In this document: piece after piece, positions 35,934-44,849 of the stretch
Position numbering within the stretch: the first letter of the stretch is position 1
Layout of the letters: each line of letters begins with the position of its first letter
Assembly (NCBI RefSeq): GCF_025263265.1
Contig: NZ_CP079869.1
Location: 4,278,001 to 4,342,000, forward strand
Direction of reading: 5' to 3'
DNA from: Mycobacterium sp. SMC-4
Lineage (GTDB): Bacteria > Actinomycetota > Actinomycetes > Mycobacteriales > Mycobacteriaceae
DNA: 64,000 nucleotides
Notes under the pieces: model-generated
Told to the model about the DNA's origin: nothing
Database searches by the model: none
The model's input: only the letters and a program-made list of their open reading frames with translations
Program-made: the position numbers and the translations under genes

Positions 35934-37061
35934 GTGAGCGTTCCGGGGTCGGCGCACTTGGTTCTTGCCTCGGGCGTGGTTCACCTGGACGAGGCCAGCG
36001 CAGTCTTCGAAGCGATGCTGTCTGGGTGGGGTCGTCAACAGGCGTCTCGGCTACTCGCTGCTGAGGCCACGATCGAGCCGCGGCTGGCGTTGGTGCGGCG
36101 GTTCGCAGAGTTCGCCGGGGCGCCTCCGTGGGACTGGACTGCCGGCGATGTCGAAGACTTCACGGCCGCTTTGATGTCGGGCCCGGAACGCAAAGCACCG
36201 TCGACCATTCGCGGCTATCACATGTCGTTGCGGATGTTCTGCGACTACCTACTCGATAGCCGCTACGGTTGGATCGCGCAATGCGAGAACAGGTTCGGAC
36301 GGATCCCATCGCAGGTCTGTCACGACTACAACACCGCCGCGCATCTGGTCGACTACGAGGGCAAGCCCGCGCGTCGCCCGTTCACCTACGACGAACTGGA
36401 AACATTGTTCGATTTCCTCGATGATCGCGTCGATGTTCTCGCTCGGTCCAGGAACAAAGGCGCGTTCGCGGCGCTGCGCGACGCACAGATGATCAAGACG
36501 GCCTACGCCTTCGGTTTACGCCGCCGCGAGCTGTGCTATCTCGATCTCGCCGACCTGCGTCCGAACTCGCGGATGCCGGCCTGGGGCACGTTCGGCGCCG
36601 TCCACGTTCGCTACGCCAAATCACGTCGCGGCAGCTCTCCCAGGCGTCGCACCGTGCTCGCCGTTCCGGAGTTCGACTGGGTGATCGACGGACTGCGCCA
36701 ATGGGTCGACCACGGCCGCCCACTCCTCAGCCCCGGGAACCGTCAAGAGCTCTGGCTGACCGAGCGTCGACGGCGCGTGGCGACCAAGACCATGGATAGG
36801 CGATTCGCCGTCGCACGGGTGCAAGCGGGACTGCCTGCCGAGCTCACCTTGCACTGCCTGCGGCACTCCTATGTCACCCATCTGATCGAGTTCGGTTATC
36901 CGGAGCGGTTCGTCACCGAACAGGTGGGGCACTCGTATGCCTCGACCACCGCGATCTATACCTCGGTGTCCGACGACTTCAAGACCAAAACACTGCAGGC
37001 GGCGCTGCGCCGCGTCTACGGATCATCCACGACGACAGGTGAAGGCGGAGATGAGCACTAG
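35934..37061 (+). CDS. Tyrosine recombinase/integrase
   Basis: The GTG at 35934 has GGAGG upstream. The 375-residue protein has a SAM-like N-terminal DNA-binding domain and a catalytic domain with Arg in YAFGLRRREL, HCLRHSYVTHL (HxxR), and QVGHSYASTTAIYTSV with the final His and nucleophilic Tyr. All active-site residues are present. The next gene starts inside its 3' end. Confidence 0.9.
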   Translation: MSVPGSAHLVLASGVVHLDEASAVFEAMLSGWGRQQASRLLAAEATIEPRLALVRRFAEFAGAPPWDWTAGDVEDFTAALMSGPERKAPSTIRGYHMSLRMFCDYLLDSRYGWIAQCENRFGRIPSQVCHDYNTAAHLVDYEGKPARRPFTYDELETLFDFLDDRVDVLARSRNKGAFAALRDAQMIKTAYAFGLRRRELCYLDLADLRPNSRMPAWGTFGAVHVRYAKSRRGSSPRRRTVLAVPEFDWVIDGLRQWVDHGRPLLSPGNRQELWLTERRRRVATKTMDRRFAVARVQAGLPAELTLHCLRHSYVTHLIEFGYPERFVTEQVGHSYASTTAIYTSVSDDFKTKTLQAALRRVYGSSTTTGEGGDEH

Positions 37062-37383
37062 GACCGTGCTGCGGTGGAACCTGCGTCAGCTGATGGCCCA
37101 GAACGGAATGTTCGCCACCACCGACCTTGTCGCACCGCTGCACGAGCGTGGCGTGGAGATCTCCCGACAGATGGTGCACCGGATCGCGACCAAGCCCCCG
37201 CAGCGCATCAATCTCGACCTGCTCGCCGCCCTCTGCGACATCTTGTCGTGCACGCCCAACGACCTGCTCGAGCTCGTCGCCGAACAAGTCCGTGAGGCGC
37301 CCGCGGTCAACGACAGCGGACCCGGCATCGGCGACCTGCGACCCATCCGCGCCACCATCCGCCGCCCCCACGACAACCAGTGA
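37051..37383 (+). CDS. XRE/Cro-type HTH regulator of the recombinase trio
   Basis: The 110-residue protein starts at ATG 37051 inside the recombinase 3' end. It has a Cro/C1-type fold (RWNLRQLMAQNGMFATTDL, ISRQMVHRI, NLDLLAALCDILSCTPNDLL). It may control the trio or act as a recombination accessory factor. Its stop overlaps the next GTG. Confidence 0.8.
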   Translation: MSTRTVLRWNLRQLMAQNGMFATTDLVAPLHERGVEISRQMVHRIATKPPQRINLDLLAALCDILSCTPNDLLELVAEQVREAPAVNDSGPGIGDLRPIRATIRRPHDNQ

Positions 37384-38846
37384 CTCAGCGGGCCTGCTGG
37401 GAGTGTGCAAGCACCATCCGGCTAACCCCACTGACGCACGGGCGTCGCATCTGTGTCGCATGCCGTCGCAGACGGCACTATCACCCCGAGAAATGCCCGC
37501 GGTGTGAGACCGTGCGGCCACTGGCGTGGCAGCTCGACGATGCCATCGTGTGCGCCTCCTGCGCCGGTGTCGCATCGATCTTCACCTGCAGCGAATGCGG
37601 CCGCGAAGAACACCCCTACGGGTTCTACCGATGCGCCCGCTGCTTCCTACGCGAGCGCCTCACCGAGCTGCTCACCGACCCGATCAGCGGCACGATTCAT
37701 CACCGACTACGGCCCGTGTTCGACGAACTGATCAACGCCGACCGCCCACAGACGGTGCTCTGGTGGCTGCGAAAGAAGCCCGGTACCGGCCCGCAGCTCC
37801 TTCGCGACATGGCCTGCGGAACGCGTGAAATCAGCCACGACACCTTCAGCGATCTTCCCTCGGACCGAGCCCACGATTACTTGCGCAGCCTCCTGGTCGC
37901 GGTCGGCGTTCTGGGCCCGATCGACATCCGCGTCGAACGGATGCTGCCCTGGATCGAGGACGTTGTAGCCGAGCTTCCGGCCGAAGACGCCGCCATCGTT
38001 CGCCGATTCGCGCATTGGCATGTACTGCGCCAGATGCGCAAGGCCTCCCACGAGAACCGGCTGACGAGATCGATGACCGATGCCTGCCGTCGTCGCGTCC
38101 GCGTGGCGATTCAGTTCATGGCGTTTCTGCACACCCACGACGCCACTCCGGCGACAGCGACACAGGAGATGCTGGAGCGCTACCAGGCGCTCCACCGGAG
38201 GCCGCTCACTGCCGAGTACGCCTTCCTCGTCTGGCTACGCCAATCCCGCATCAACACCACACTGAGGGTCACCGATCCGCCACGGTCACCTCCCTCGGTA
38301 ACCGTCTCGGATTCCCAGCGGTGGGCCGCCGTCGGGCGGCTGCTGCACGACGACACAATCCGCCGCAAAACCCGCATCGCGGGACTGCTCACATTGTTGT
38401 TCGCCCAACCTCTTTCGCGCATCGTCGCCCTGCGATCAAGCCAAATCTCGATCTCCGACGATCACGCCGTGCATGTCGTCTTCGCCGCCATCCCCATCCA
38501 AATGCCTCCCCTACTCGACGACCTCATCCGCGAGCATCTGGAGCAGCAATGCGAAAGCCGCTACACCCCATCCCATACGGGCTGGCTGTTCCCCGGCCGA
38601 CTTCCCGGCACCCACCTGTCCACCGAGAACATCCGCACCCAGCTCGTCGCGGTCGGGGTGAAACCCTACGAACATCGCAAAGCCGCCCTCTTCCAGCTCG
38701 CCAGCGACATGCCCGCACCCGTGCTGGCCGAACTGCTCGCGATCACCACCAAGAACGCAGCCGCCTGGGCCAAACTCGCCGCCCGCGACTGGACCGATTA
38801 CGTCACCGAACGCGGCAGATCAATGCCGCATCGAAGGCGGAGCTAA
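37380..38846 (+). CDS. Zinc-finger protein with a recombinase-like, non-canonical C-terminal domain
   Basis: The 488-residue protein begins with three or more CxxC zinc ribbons (CWECAS, CVACRRRR, CPRCETV, CASCAG, CSECG, CARC). The remainder is helical and resembles a tyrosine-recombinase layout (LSRIVALRSSQI, then GWLFPGRLPG, EHRKAALFQLAS, LLAITTKNAAAW), but lacks the HxxR and terminal Tyr motif in recognisable form. It probably assists the intact recombinase two genes upstream. GTGA overlap couples it to the XRE gene. Confidence 0.65.
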   Translation: MTQRACWECASTIRLTPLTHGRRICVACRRRRHYHPEKCPRCETVRPLAWQLDDAIVCASCAGVASIFTCSECGREEHPYGFYRCARCFLRERLTELLTDPISGTIHHRLRPVFDELINADRPQTVLWWLRKKPGTGPQLLRDMACGTREISHDTFSDLPSDRAHDYLRSLLVAVGVLGPIDIRVERMLPWIEDVVAELPAEDAAIVRRFAHWHVLRQMRKASHENRLTRSMTDACRRRVRVAIQFMAFLHTHDATPATATQEMLERYQALHRRPLTAEYAFLVWLRQSRINTTLRVTDPPRSPPSVTVSDSQRWAAVGRLLHDDTIRRKTRIAGLLTLLFAQPLSRIVALRSSQISISDDHAVHVVFAAIPIQMPPLLDDLIREHLEQQCESRYTPSHTGWLFPGRLPGTHLSTENIRTQLVAVGVKPYEHRKAALFQLASDMPAPVLAELLAITTKNAAAWAKLAARDWTDYVTERGRSMPHRRRS

Positions 38847-39195
38847 CTCGCAACAGCGATGTCGTAACCACTCCATGCCGCCGAGGCCACGATTCGCCTG
38901 CTCTCGTCAAAGTTGTTCTTTGTCAATCCTCCTCGCCACAAGTCAAGCAATCGAGAAACGGGTTCAAGCAGTTGCGCGCCCTCAAGCGTCTGAGACGCCG
39001 AACCGCGGGTGACCTGCACTTCGGGTAGCTCACTACCCTGCTGCGAGTCTCCGCACCTCGCTGTGGAACGGAAACCAGCGTACGGCCTCGCCGATGATGG
39101 CGACGAATGGTCCTTCGATGCCATCACCGACGCGATTTGCGAGAGGCGAAAAGGGCCCGAAGACCAGCCGGCTCGACATTGTGATTTCGTTGTGC
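38847..39195. other. Non-coding stretch after the recombinase trio
   Basis: No gene, terminator with a clear T-run, or repeat was identified. It may contain the right boundary of the recombinase unit. Confidence 0.4.
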
Positions 39196-39888
39196 CTAGC
39201 GAGCTGAGCGCGCCGGGCGGCCCGTCTTCTTGGTGGCGATGTTCGATTTTATGGCGTCGCTGTCGGTGTTGCGGTGGGCGGCGAGAAAGTCATCGACGAT
39301 GTTCGCGCAGTCATTGTGAGTGATAGTGCGAAGCCCGGTCATTCGGGCGAAGGCGAGTGGTCCGACGAGTTGGCAAAGCGCCAGTTCCTGGTCGAAGTCG
39401 TTGAGTTCGGCTTGAGCTTTTGGGCTGGTGAGTACGGCGTCAAATGGTTGACGATATTGATCGACAACTCGGGTCCGTAGCGCCCCGGATGTGTGGCGGT
39501 CTTCCGCTTGGGCATTGGAGCCGGTGGGCCCCAATGAGAGCCACGCGAGTGTCGTGACATGCAGCGGTGCGTCGTTGAAAAGGGCGGCTTGGCGGCTGAG
39601 CAATTCGATCAGCTGCTCACGGAGGGGTCCGCTGGTCGGTGCCGGAGTGGTCACTTGTGGAAGTAGGCGTTCGAACGTGGCTGCCAGTAAATGCGACGAA
39701 CTGTGGAAGTGGCGGTACAGCGTGGTTCGGGCCACTTTGGATGCTTTGGTGACGGCATCGATAGTGACCGCTTCCACCCCACCGGTGCTCAGTAGCGTTG
39801 CCGCAGCATCCAGCAGCCGGGTGCGTGACCGGATGAGCCGAGGGTCCACGTCGTCGTCAGGGACGGGCACTGCCTGACTGTCGCTCAC
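39196..39888 (-). CDS. TetR-family regulator
   Basis: The GTG at 39888 has GAGGTGA upstream (another GTG at 39915 adds nine residues). The 230-residue protein has the TetR HTH (AVTIDAVTKASKVARTTLYRHF) and a divergent ligand domain. It diverges from the thioesterase gene and probably controls it. The ligand is unknown. Confidence 0.85.
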   Translation of the reverse strand: MSDSQAVPVPDDDVDPRLIRSRTRLLDAAATLLSTGGVEAVTIDAVTKASKVARTTLYRHFHSSSHLLAATFERLLPQVTTPAPTSGPLREQLIELLSRQAALFNDAPLHVTTLAWLSLGPTGSNAQAEDRHTSGALRTRVVDQYRQPFDAVLTSPKAQAELNDFDQELALCQLVGPLAFARMTGLRTITHNDCANIVDDFLAAHRNTDSDAIKSNIATKKTGRPARSAR

Positions 39889-39990
39889 TCGTTCACCTCG
39901 GCGGTCGATCTTCACGCGATGCTGTCACGGCAGTCTAGCAGTGTGGTACTAACGGTAGCGCAGCGAAACCGATCGTATTGGAGGGTGACG

Positions 39991-40503
39991 GTGCCCGAAA
40001 GCCTGTTGCCGCCCGAGCGGCTGCCCTCGCACACCACGACATGCATGGGTTGCGGCCCGGACAACCCCCACGGACTGCGGTTGGTGGTGCATCGTAGCGG
40101 CGACGCGGTGTACACCGATGTGACGTTCGATGAGCGCCATATCGGGGCCCCGGGCCTGGCCCATGGCGGGGCAGTGGCCGCGGCATGTGATGACGTCCTG
40201 GGCTTCACGTTGTGGATCGCCGGAACCCCGGCGGTGACCCGCACCCTGACGGTCGAATATTTGCGGCCGGTGCCGCTGCATCAGACCCACCGGATTACTG
40301 CCCACATCGTCTCTCGTGAAGGGCGGGCGCTGCATGTCACGGCGACAGGCACGGGTGAGGGTGGGATCGCCCGCTTCACCGCCAGTGCAGTGTTCATTGT
40401 CGTCAGCCCTGAGCACTTCGCCGCACACGGCGATGTCAGCGCTTTCGGCGATCTTCTGGAGCAGTTCTCGCGCCGCGGCGGCCTCGACCCGGAGCCGTCA
40501 TGA
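39991..40503 (+). CDS. Hotdog-fold (PaaI-type) acyl-CoA thioesterase
   Basis: From the GTG at 39991 (GGAGGGTGACG upstream) the product has 170 residues. It has CMGCGPDNPHGLRL and GLAHGGAVAAACDDVLGF, the hotdog helix with HGG typical of this family. The C-terminal tail EHFAAHGDVSAFGDLLEQF is also found as a remnant at 44716-44826. It overlaps the following TetR gene (ATGA). Confidence 0.85.
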   Translation: MPESLLPPERLPSHTTTCMGCGPDNPHGLRLVVHRSGDAVYTDVTFDERHIGAPGLAHGGAVAAACDDVLGFTLWIAGTPAVTRTLTVEYLRPVPLHQTHRITAHIVSREGRALHVTATGTGEGGIARFTASAVFIVVSPEHFAAHGDVSAFGDLLEQFSRRGGLDPEPS

Positions 40504-41171
40504 CTGTCCCTCAGGCGCGCAGCCACGGGAAAACCCCGCCTTCGGAAGCGAACTCGGTCGCTGCAGAGAAGCGAGCCGCTAACGCGTCGCGTTCACGCGC
40601 GTCCGCACGGCGCCGGGAGACCATTCTTGATGCAGCTTTGGTCGTGGCCGCGGCGGGTGGTTACGAGGCGGTTCAGATGCGGACAGTTGCCGAGCGGGTC
40701 GGCATCGCCGTCGGCACGCTTTACCGCTATTTCCCGGCGAAAACCCACTTGCTGGTGGCAGCGCTGACGCGCGAGTTCCGTCGACTCGACTCGGCCGGGG
40801 ACTGGGCGAGTGGTGAGGGCACACCGCTGGAACGGCTCGAACGGCTCACCGCACATCTGCATGACCGCTGGCAGCGCGACCCATGGCTGACGACGGCCAT
40901 GACACGGGCCTTCGCAGTCGCAGATACCCGCGCCGCCGCGGAACTCGACCGCGCGGCCGATGAGATCCAGATCCTGCTGGCCCGCACGCTCAGGGGCGGC
41001 GAGCCCACTCCTACCGATCTGCACGTGGCTGGGATCATCTCCGACATCTGGCTGGCCAACCTCGTGGCCTTCAGCGGCCACCGCGCGACAGCCGCCGACA
41101 CCCGCGACCGCATTGACCGAGCCACCAGGCGCGTCGTGACCAGCGCTGCTAGGCCAGCCGTCTACCGGTAA
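40500..41171 (+). CDS. KstR-like TetR regulator
   Basis: The 223-residue protein is close in pattern to KstR, the cholesterol-catabolism repressor: GGYEAVQMRTVAERVGIAVG, then TLYRYFPAKTHLLVAALTREF, and the ligand-domain ISDIWLANLVAF. It is coupled to the thioesterase gene. A CGATAC-N5-GTATCG palindrome begins at its last codons and recurs before mmpL, so it may control both. Confidence 0.85.
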   Translation: MTVPQARSHGKTPPSEANSVAAEKRAANASRSRASARRRETILDAALVVAAAGGYEAVQMRTVAERVGIAVGTLYRYFPAKTHLLVAALTREFRRLDSAGDWASGEGTPLERLERLTAHLHDRWQRDPWLTTAMTRAFAVADTRAAAELDRAADEIQILLARTLRGGEPTPTDLHVAGIISDIWLANLVAFSGHRATAADTRDRIDRATRRVVTSAARPAVYR

Positions 41172-41188
41172 CGATACTGCTGGTATCG
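41172..41188. promoter_or_regulatory. TetR-type operator (copy 1)
   Basis: CGATAC-TGCTG-GTATCG, with a further CGATAC at 41192-41197. The same CGATAC-N5-GTATCG palindrome lies before mmpL at 48281-48297. Here it precedes the DUF6188 gene. Confidence 0.65.
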
Positions 41189-41249
41189 CAGCGATACTTG
41201 GCGTACTCTTTGGGGATACGGCTCAACGATGCGTCGAAAAGAGACTGCC

Positions 41250-41714
41250 ATGTACACCCAATGGATCGAAAACCTTGTCGTACAACGCCTCTCGCTGCAC
41301 GGCGGCCTGGTTCTGGATTTCGATGATTACAACGAAATCGTCATCTCCTGCCCCCTACTATTGACGCTTCCTGCCGTCGGCACCTACCCCATCGAGGCGG
41401 TGCGTATTGACCCCCTCAGGATCGCGACCCACGAACGCCCGCTGCTGAACCTCGCCGGCGCACTGTGCACCCAGGCCTGGTCCAGCGACGATGGAGGGCT
41501 ACACCTGAGCTTCTCGCGCGGACATCGCATCGATGTCGATCCCGACGCTGAACAGACAGCGTGGGAGCTCTATGGCATGCGCCACGGCTACATGGCCTGT
41601 CTACCTCAAGGACGGGTACGCGTGGTCCGCCATGACCTCCCCGACACCGACGACGCCAACATCGTCAACAGCGTCAGGCAATCATCGGCGGGGTCGGCGC
41701 GGCAGACCCACTAA
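41250..41714 (+). CDS. DUF6188-like hypothetical protein
   Basis: From the ATG at 41250 the product has 154 residues: WIENLVVQRLSLHGGLVLDF, RPLLNLAGALCTQAWSSDDG and WELYGMRHGYMACLPQG, the mixed beta pattern of DUF6188 proteins. No signal peptide. The function is unknown. It follows the TetR-type operator by about 60 nt. Confidence 0.7.
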   Translation: MYTQWIENLVVQRLSLHGGLVLDFDDYNEIVISCPLLLTLPAVGTYPIEAVRIDPLRIATHERPLLNLAGALCTQAWSSDDGGLHLSFSRGHRIDVDPDAEQTAWELYGMRHGYMACLPQGRVRVVRHDLPDTDDANIVNSVRQSSAGSARQTH

Positions 41715-41762
41715 TCCGGCCGCGGACACTGCGACGGGTCGACTTGGGCGGCAATACGTGGA

Positions 41763-42812
41763 TCAGGTTGAACGTGGACAGGACCGCCCTGGCGACATCG
41801 AGGCGGGCGAGCATTCCCGGATGATGCTGTCGAGGTTTTGTTGCACGCGTTCGGCAGTGATGCCGACCGATGGTGAATACAGCATGATGTGGTCGAGGAC
41901 GCCGTTGTACCGTCTCAATTGTTCACGGACCTCGTGCGCCGTCCCGGCGACACCCATGGCGTCGATCATCTCCTCGGACACAGCGGCGAACATCGCCGGG
42001 AAATCGCGCTGGGCGAATGCTTGCCGGATGGCTCGGCCTTCGCTGGCGAAGCCGTTCACATCGAGTACCGTCTCGTAGGATTTGACCGAGGAGTAGAACG
42101 CAATCTGCTGCGCCAGTTCGCGCCTGGCGACCTCGGCGTCGTCGTGGATGGCGCACATCACCATGGAAATGATTTCCACGTCATTGGGGTCGCGGCCGGT
42201 GTGCGCGGCGCCCCTGGCGATAGCGGGCCGGACGACCTCTTCGACGTAGGTGGTTGTGAACAGCGGATGTCCGGCTAGGCCGTCGGCCACCCGCCCGGCC
42301 GCCTCGCACATCCGGGGCCGGACACCGGCAGTGACGATCGGGATCGGCCTGCTGGAGGGTCCCACGTCGCCGGTCGGGGTGAGATTCATTCTGTAGAAAC
42401 GGCCCTCGTGATGGATCGGGCCTTCATGCAGGTTCCATATCCGGCGCAGCAGCATCACGAGTTCTTCCATCCGCAGGGCGGGTGCGGAGGTGTCGGGCAC
42501 GCCGTGCCAGTCGCCCATCATCCGTTTGGTGCCGTTGCCGATGCCGAGTACCAGTCGTCCGTTGGAGAGTTCGTCGAGGTCGCGCGCCTCGGTGGCCAGC
42601 ACCAGGGGGCTTCGGCCGACGCCGTAGAGAATGGAGGAACCGATCCGACAGTTCTGGGTGCTGTTGGCCATCGCGGCCATGGAGATCGATCCGGACCGAG
42701 AATAGAACTCCGAGGCCCATACGGCGTCGAACCCGGCCGCATCAGCGGCCTGGGCGGTCTGGGCCAGTGACTTCAGATCCGCGCCGAGAACCGACAGGCC
42801 GTAGGTGCTCAT
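41763..42812 (-). CDS. LLM-class F420-dependent oxidoreductase
   Basis: The 349-residue protein has a luciferase-like TIM barrel: AADAAGFDAVWASEFYSR, RLVLGIGNGTKRM, then PIPIVTAGVRPRMCEAAGRV. Mycobacterial members use F420. The start overlaps the upstream TetR stop (ATGA), so the two are co-expressed. The substrate is unknown; the neighbouring P450 and thioesterases suggest lipid or steroid oxidation. Confidence 0.88.
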   Translation of the reverse strand: MSTYGLSVLGADLKSLAQTAQAADAAGFDAVWASEFYSRSGSISMAAMANSTQNCRIGSSILYGVGRSPLVLATEARDLDELSNGRLVLGIGNGTKRMMGDWHGVPDTSAPALRMEELVMLLRRIWNLHEGPIHHEGRFYRMNLTPTGDVGPSSRPIPIVTAGVRPRMCEAAGRVADGLAGHPLFTTTYVEEVVRPAIARGAAHTGRDPNDVEIISMVMCAIHDDAEVARRELAQQIAFYSSVKSYETVLDVNGFASEGRAIRQAFAQRDFPAMFAAVSEEMIDAMGVAGTAHEVREQLRRYNGVLDHIMLYSPSVGITAERVQQNLDSIIRECSPASMSPGRSCPRST

Positions 42813-43405
42813 GACTGGTCTCCTGTGCGCGGGCGCAGCCCGTCGAACATGACGGCGCTGAGGGTGCTGGCGACCACCGTCTCGTCGAGGTGGTTATCGG
42901 TGACCAGGTACATGAGTGCATTGATGGTGACCGCGCCGAACAGCGCAATCGACGTCGATCGCGCATCGGGCTGAGCGACGAGGGATCCGTCGCGGGCCCC
43001 TTCGATGAGCAGGGTTTCGACGGGTTGTTGGTAGGCGGTATTGATCATCTCGGCGATAGCCGGCATGCGGGCCGCTCGTCCCAATTCGCCGATGAGTGCA
43101 CGGCATACCGCTGGCCGCTGCGCCATTGCCCGCAGTTGTGCGCGGATCACGAGTTCGAGGCGTTCGGCACCGGTGCCGCCGGTGTGCACGATCGCGGTCA
43201 CAGCATCGAAGATGTCCTTGAGGAGGTCTTCGAGCAGGAAAGCAAGGATGTCCTCTTTACCGGCGAAGTAGTAGTACAGCGTCGCTTTCGGCACACCGGT
43301 CACCGCGGCGACGTCTTCGATCTTGGAGTCGTTGAGCCCCTTCTCGGCGAACAAGTCCGCCGCGGCGGGAAGCCGGTCAGAGATCTGACGTGGAATCTTG
43401 CGCAT
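42809..43405 (-). CDS. TetR-family regulator
   Basis: The 198-residue protein has the TetR HTH (KIEDVAAVTGVPKATLYYYF). It diverges from the P450 gene across a perfect 23-bp palindrome that is its likely operator, so it should control the LLM gene (with which it is coupled) and the P450 group. Confidence 0.9.
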   Translation of the reverse strand: MRKIPRQISDRLPAAADLFAEKGLNDSKIEDVAAVTGVPKATLYYYFAGKEDILAFLLEDLLKDIFDAVTAIVHTGGTGAERLELVIRAQLRAMAQRPAVCRALIGELGRAARMPAIAEMINTAYQQPVETLLIEGARDGSLVAQPDARSTSIALFGAVTINALMYLVTDNHLDETVVASTLSAVMFDGLRPRTGDQS

Positions 43406-43427
43406 TGCCCCCCTGTCCCGTTCGGCC

Positions 43428-43450
43428 GGTTTAGACTGCGAGTCTAAACC
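43428..43450. promoter_or_regulatory. TetR operator between tetR-LLM and the P450 gene
   Basis: GGTTTAGACT-GCG-AGTCTAAACC is a perfect palindrome with 10-bp arms in the 73-nt divergent intergenic region. Confidence 0.85.
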
Positions 43451-43478
43451 GTCGTTACTTTGGTGGTCGGAGGTCTTG

Positions 43479-44675
43479 GTGGTCTCGGTGCAAATTCGTT
43501 ACGACCCGTTCGACGCCTCGATTCTCAACGACCCCTATCCGACGTATCGGTCGTTGCGTGACACGGCTCCGGTGTACCGCGCCGAGGAATCCCATACCTG
43601 GGTGTTGAGCCGGCACGCCGACGTCCAGGCCGCAGCACTGGATCACGGCACGTACTCCTCGGTGGACGGCATCTTCCCCACCCCACCGGGATCGGACTTC
43701 ATCGGCTCGTTCCTGCCGATGATGATCGTGATGGACCCTCCGCGCCACGACCAGTTGCGTGCCCTGGTGAGCCGGGCGTTCACTCCCCGGCGGGTGGCCG
43801 GGCTGCAGGGCGCCATCACACAGATGGCCGCGGAGTTGTTCGAGCGCCTCGACGAGGGCTCTGGTTCGGCGGACTTCGTGACCGACTTCGCCGCGATCCT
43901 GCCCGCCGCGGTGATCGCCGATCTACTGGGCATTCCCGCCACCGATCGTGATCAGTTCCGATTGTGGTCGAGCCAACTGGTCCAGGTCGACGTCAACCAC
44001 GGACAAACCACCGACGCACTGACCGCCGCCACCTCGATCTACGCCTACTTCACCGACTTCCTCGCCGACCGCCGCCAAACCCCCCGCGAGGACATGATGT
44101 CGGCGTTGGCGAACGCCACAGTCGACGGGATCAGACTGACCGACGAGGAAGTCCTCGGCTTCTGCGCGCTGCTGCTCGTCGCGGGCTACGAGACCACCAC
44201 CAATCTGCTGGGGAACTCCGCGGTCGTGCTGGCCCAGCATCGGCAGACCCGCCGACGCCTGGCCGCCGATCGAACACTATTGGGGCCGGCAGTTGAGGAG
44301 TTGCTGCGCTACGACTCACCGGCACAGGGACTTTCACGAACCCTGACCCGCGACGTCACACTGCACGACACGACCATGCGTCAAGGTGAGAAGGTGCTGC
44401 TGCTGTTCGGGTCGGCCAACCGCGACGAGCGCGCCTTCCCCGATCCTGACGTGTTCGACATCGAGCGCACCAGTGAGCACCAGGTCGCCTTCGGTCGCGG
44501 CATCCACTTCTGTCTGGGCGCGGCACTGGCGCGGATGGAGGCCCGCATCGCTCTGGATGCTCTGTTGGACAAGGTGCCCGACTGGGAGGTCGATCTTGAA
44601 TCGGCGCGGCGGCTGCGGTCCGGACCGATCCGCGGCTACACATCGCTGCCCATCACTTGGACCACACCGGTCTAG
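43479..44675 (+). CDS. Cytochrome P450
   Basis: The GTG at 43479 has GGAGG upstream; the product has 398 residues, normal for actinobacterial soluble P450s. It has the I-helix AGYETTTNLL, K-helix EELLRY, and heme loop FGRGIHFCLGAALAR with the ligand Cys. It needs a ferredoxin/reductase, not encoded nearby. A gene remnant and a thioesterase follow. The substrate is unknown. Confidence 0.93.
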   Translation: MVSVQIRYDPFDASILNDPYPTYRSLRDTAPVYRAEESHTWVLSRHADVQAAALDHGTYSSVDGIFPTPPGSDFIGSFLPMMIVMDPPRHDQLRALVSRAFTPRRVAGLQGAITQMAAELFERLDEGSGSADFVTDFAAILPAAVIADLLGIPATDRDQFRLWSSQLVQVDVNHGQTTDALTAATSIYAYFTDFLADRRQTPREDMMSALANATVDGIRLTDEEVLGFCALLLVAGYETTTNLLGNSAVVLAQHRQTRRRLAADRTLLGPAVEELLRYDSPAQGLSRTLTRDVTLHDTTMRQGEKVLLLFGSANRDERAFPDPDVFDIERTSEHQVAFGRGIHFCLGAALARMEARIALDALLDKVPDWEVDLESARRLRSGPIRGYTSLPITWTTPV

Positions 44676-44715
44676 CCCGTGCCCCTCCTCGACGACGCGT
44701 CGTGTGCATCACCGC

Positions 44716-44826
44716 GCGGCCAGGTTCTTCATCGCCGTCGATATCGAGCACTCCGCCGCGCACGGCGACCTCGGCGCATTCGGCGACATGCTCAAACGAT
44801 TCGCGGGCTCGAACGGTGATCGACCC
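44716..44826 (+). pseudogene. C-terminal remnant of a thioesterase paralogue
   Basis: The frame encodes ARFFIAVDIEHSAAHGDLGA then FGDMLKRFAGSNG, which matches the tail of the thioesterase at 39991-40503 (FIVVSPEHFAAHGDVSAFGD). No start or catalytic domain remains. It lies between the P450 and the next thioesterase gene. Confidence 0.6.
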
Positions 44827-44849
44827 ATGACCGGACAGGAGAAAGGGGC

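Noticed and set aside
38015..39028. 337-residue frame overlapping the zinc-finger recombinase-like gene
   Set aside because: Low-complexity Arg/Pro/His frame in the +2 register of a better-supported gene.
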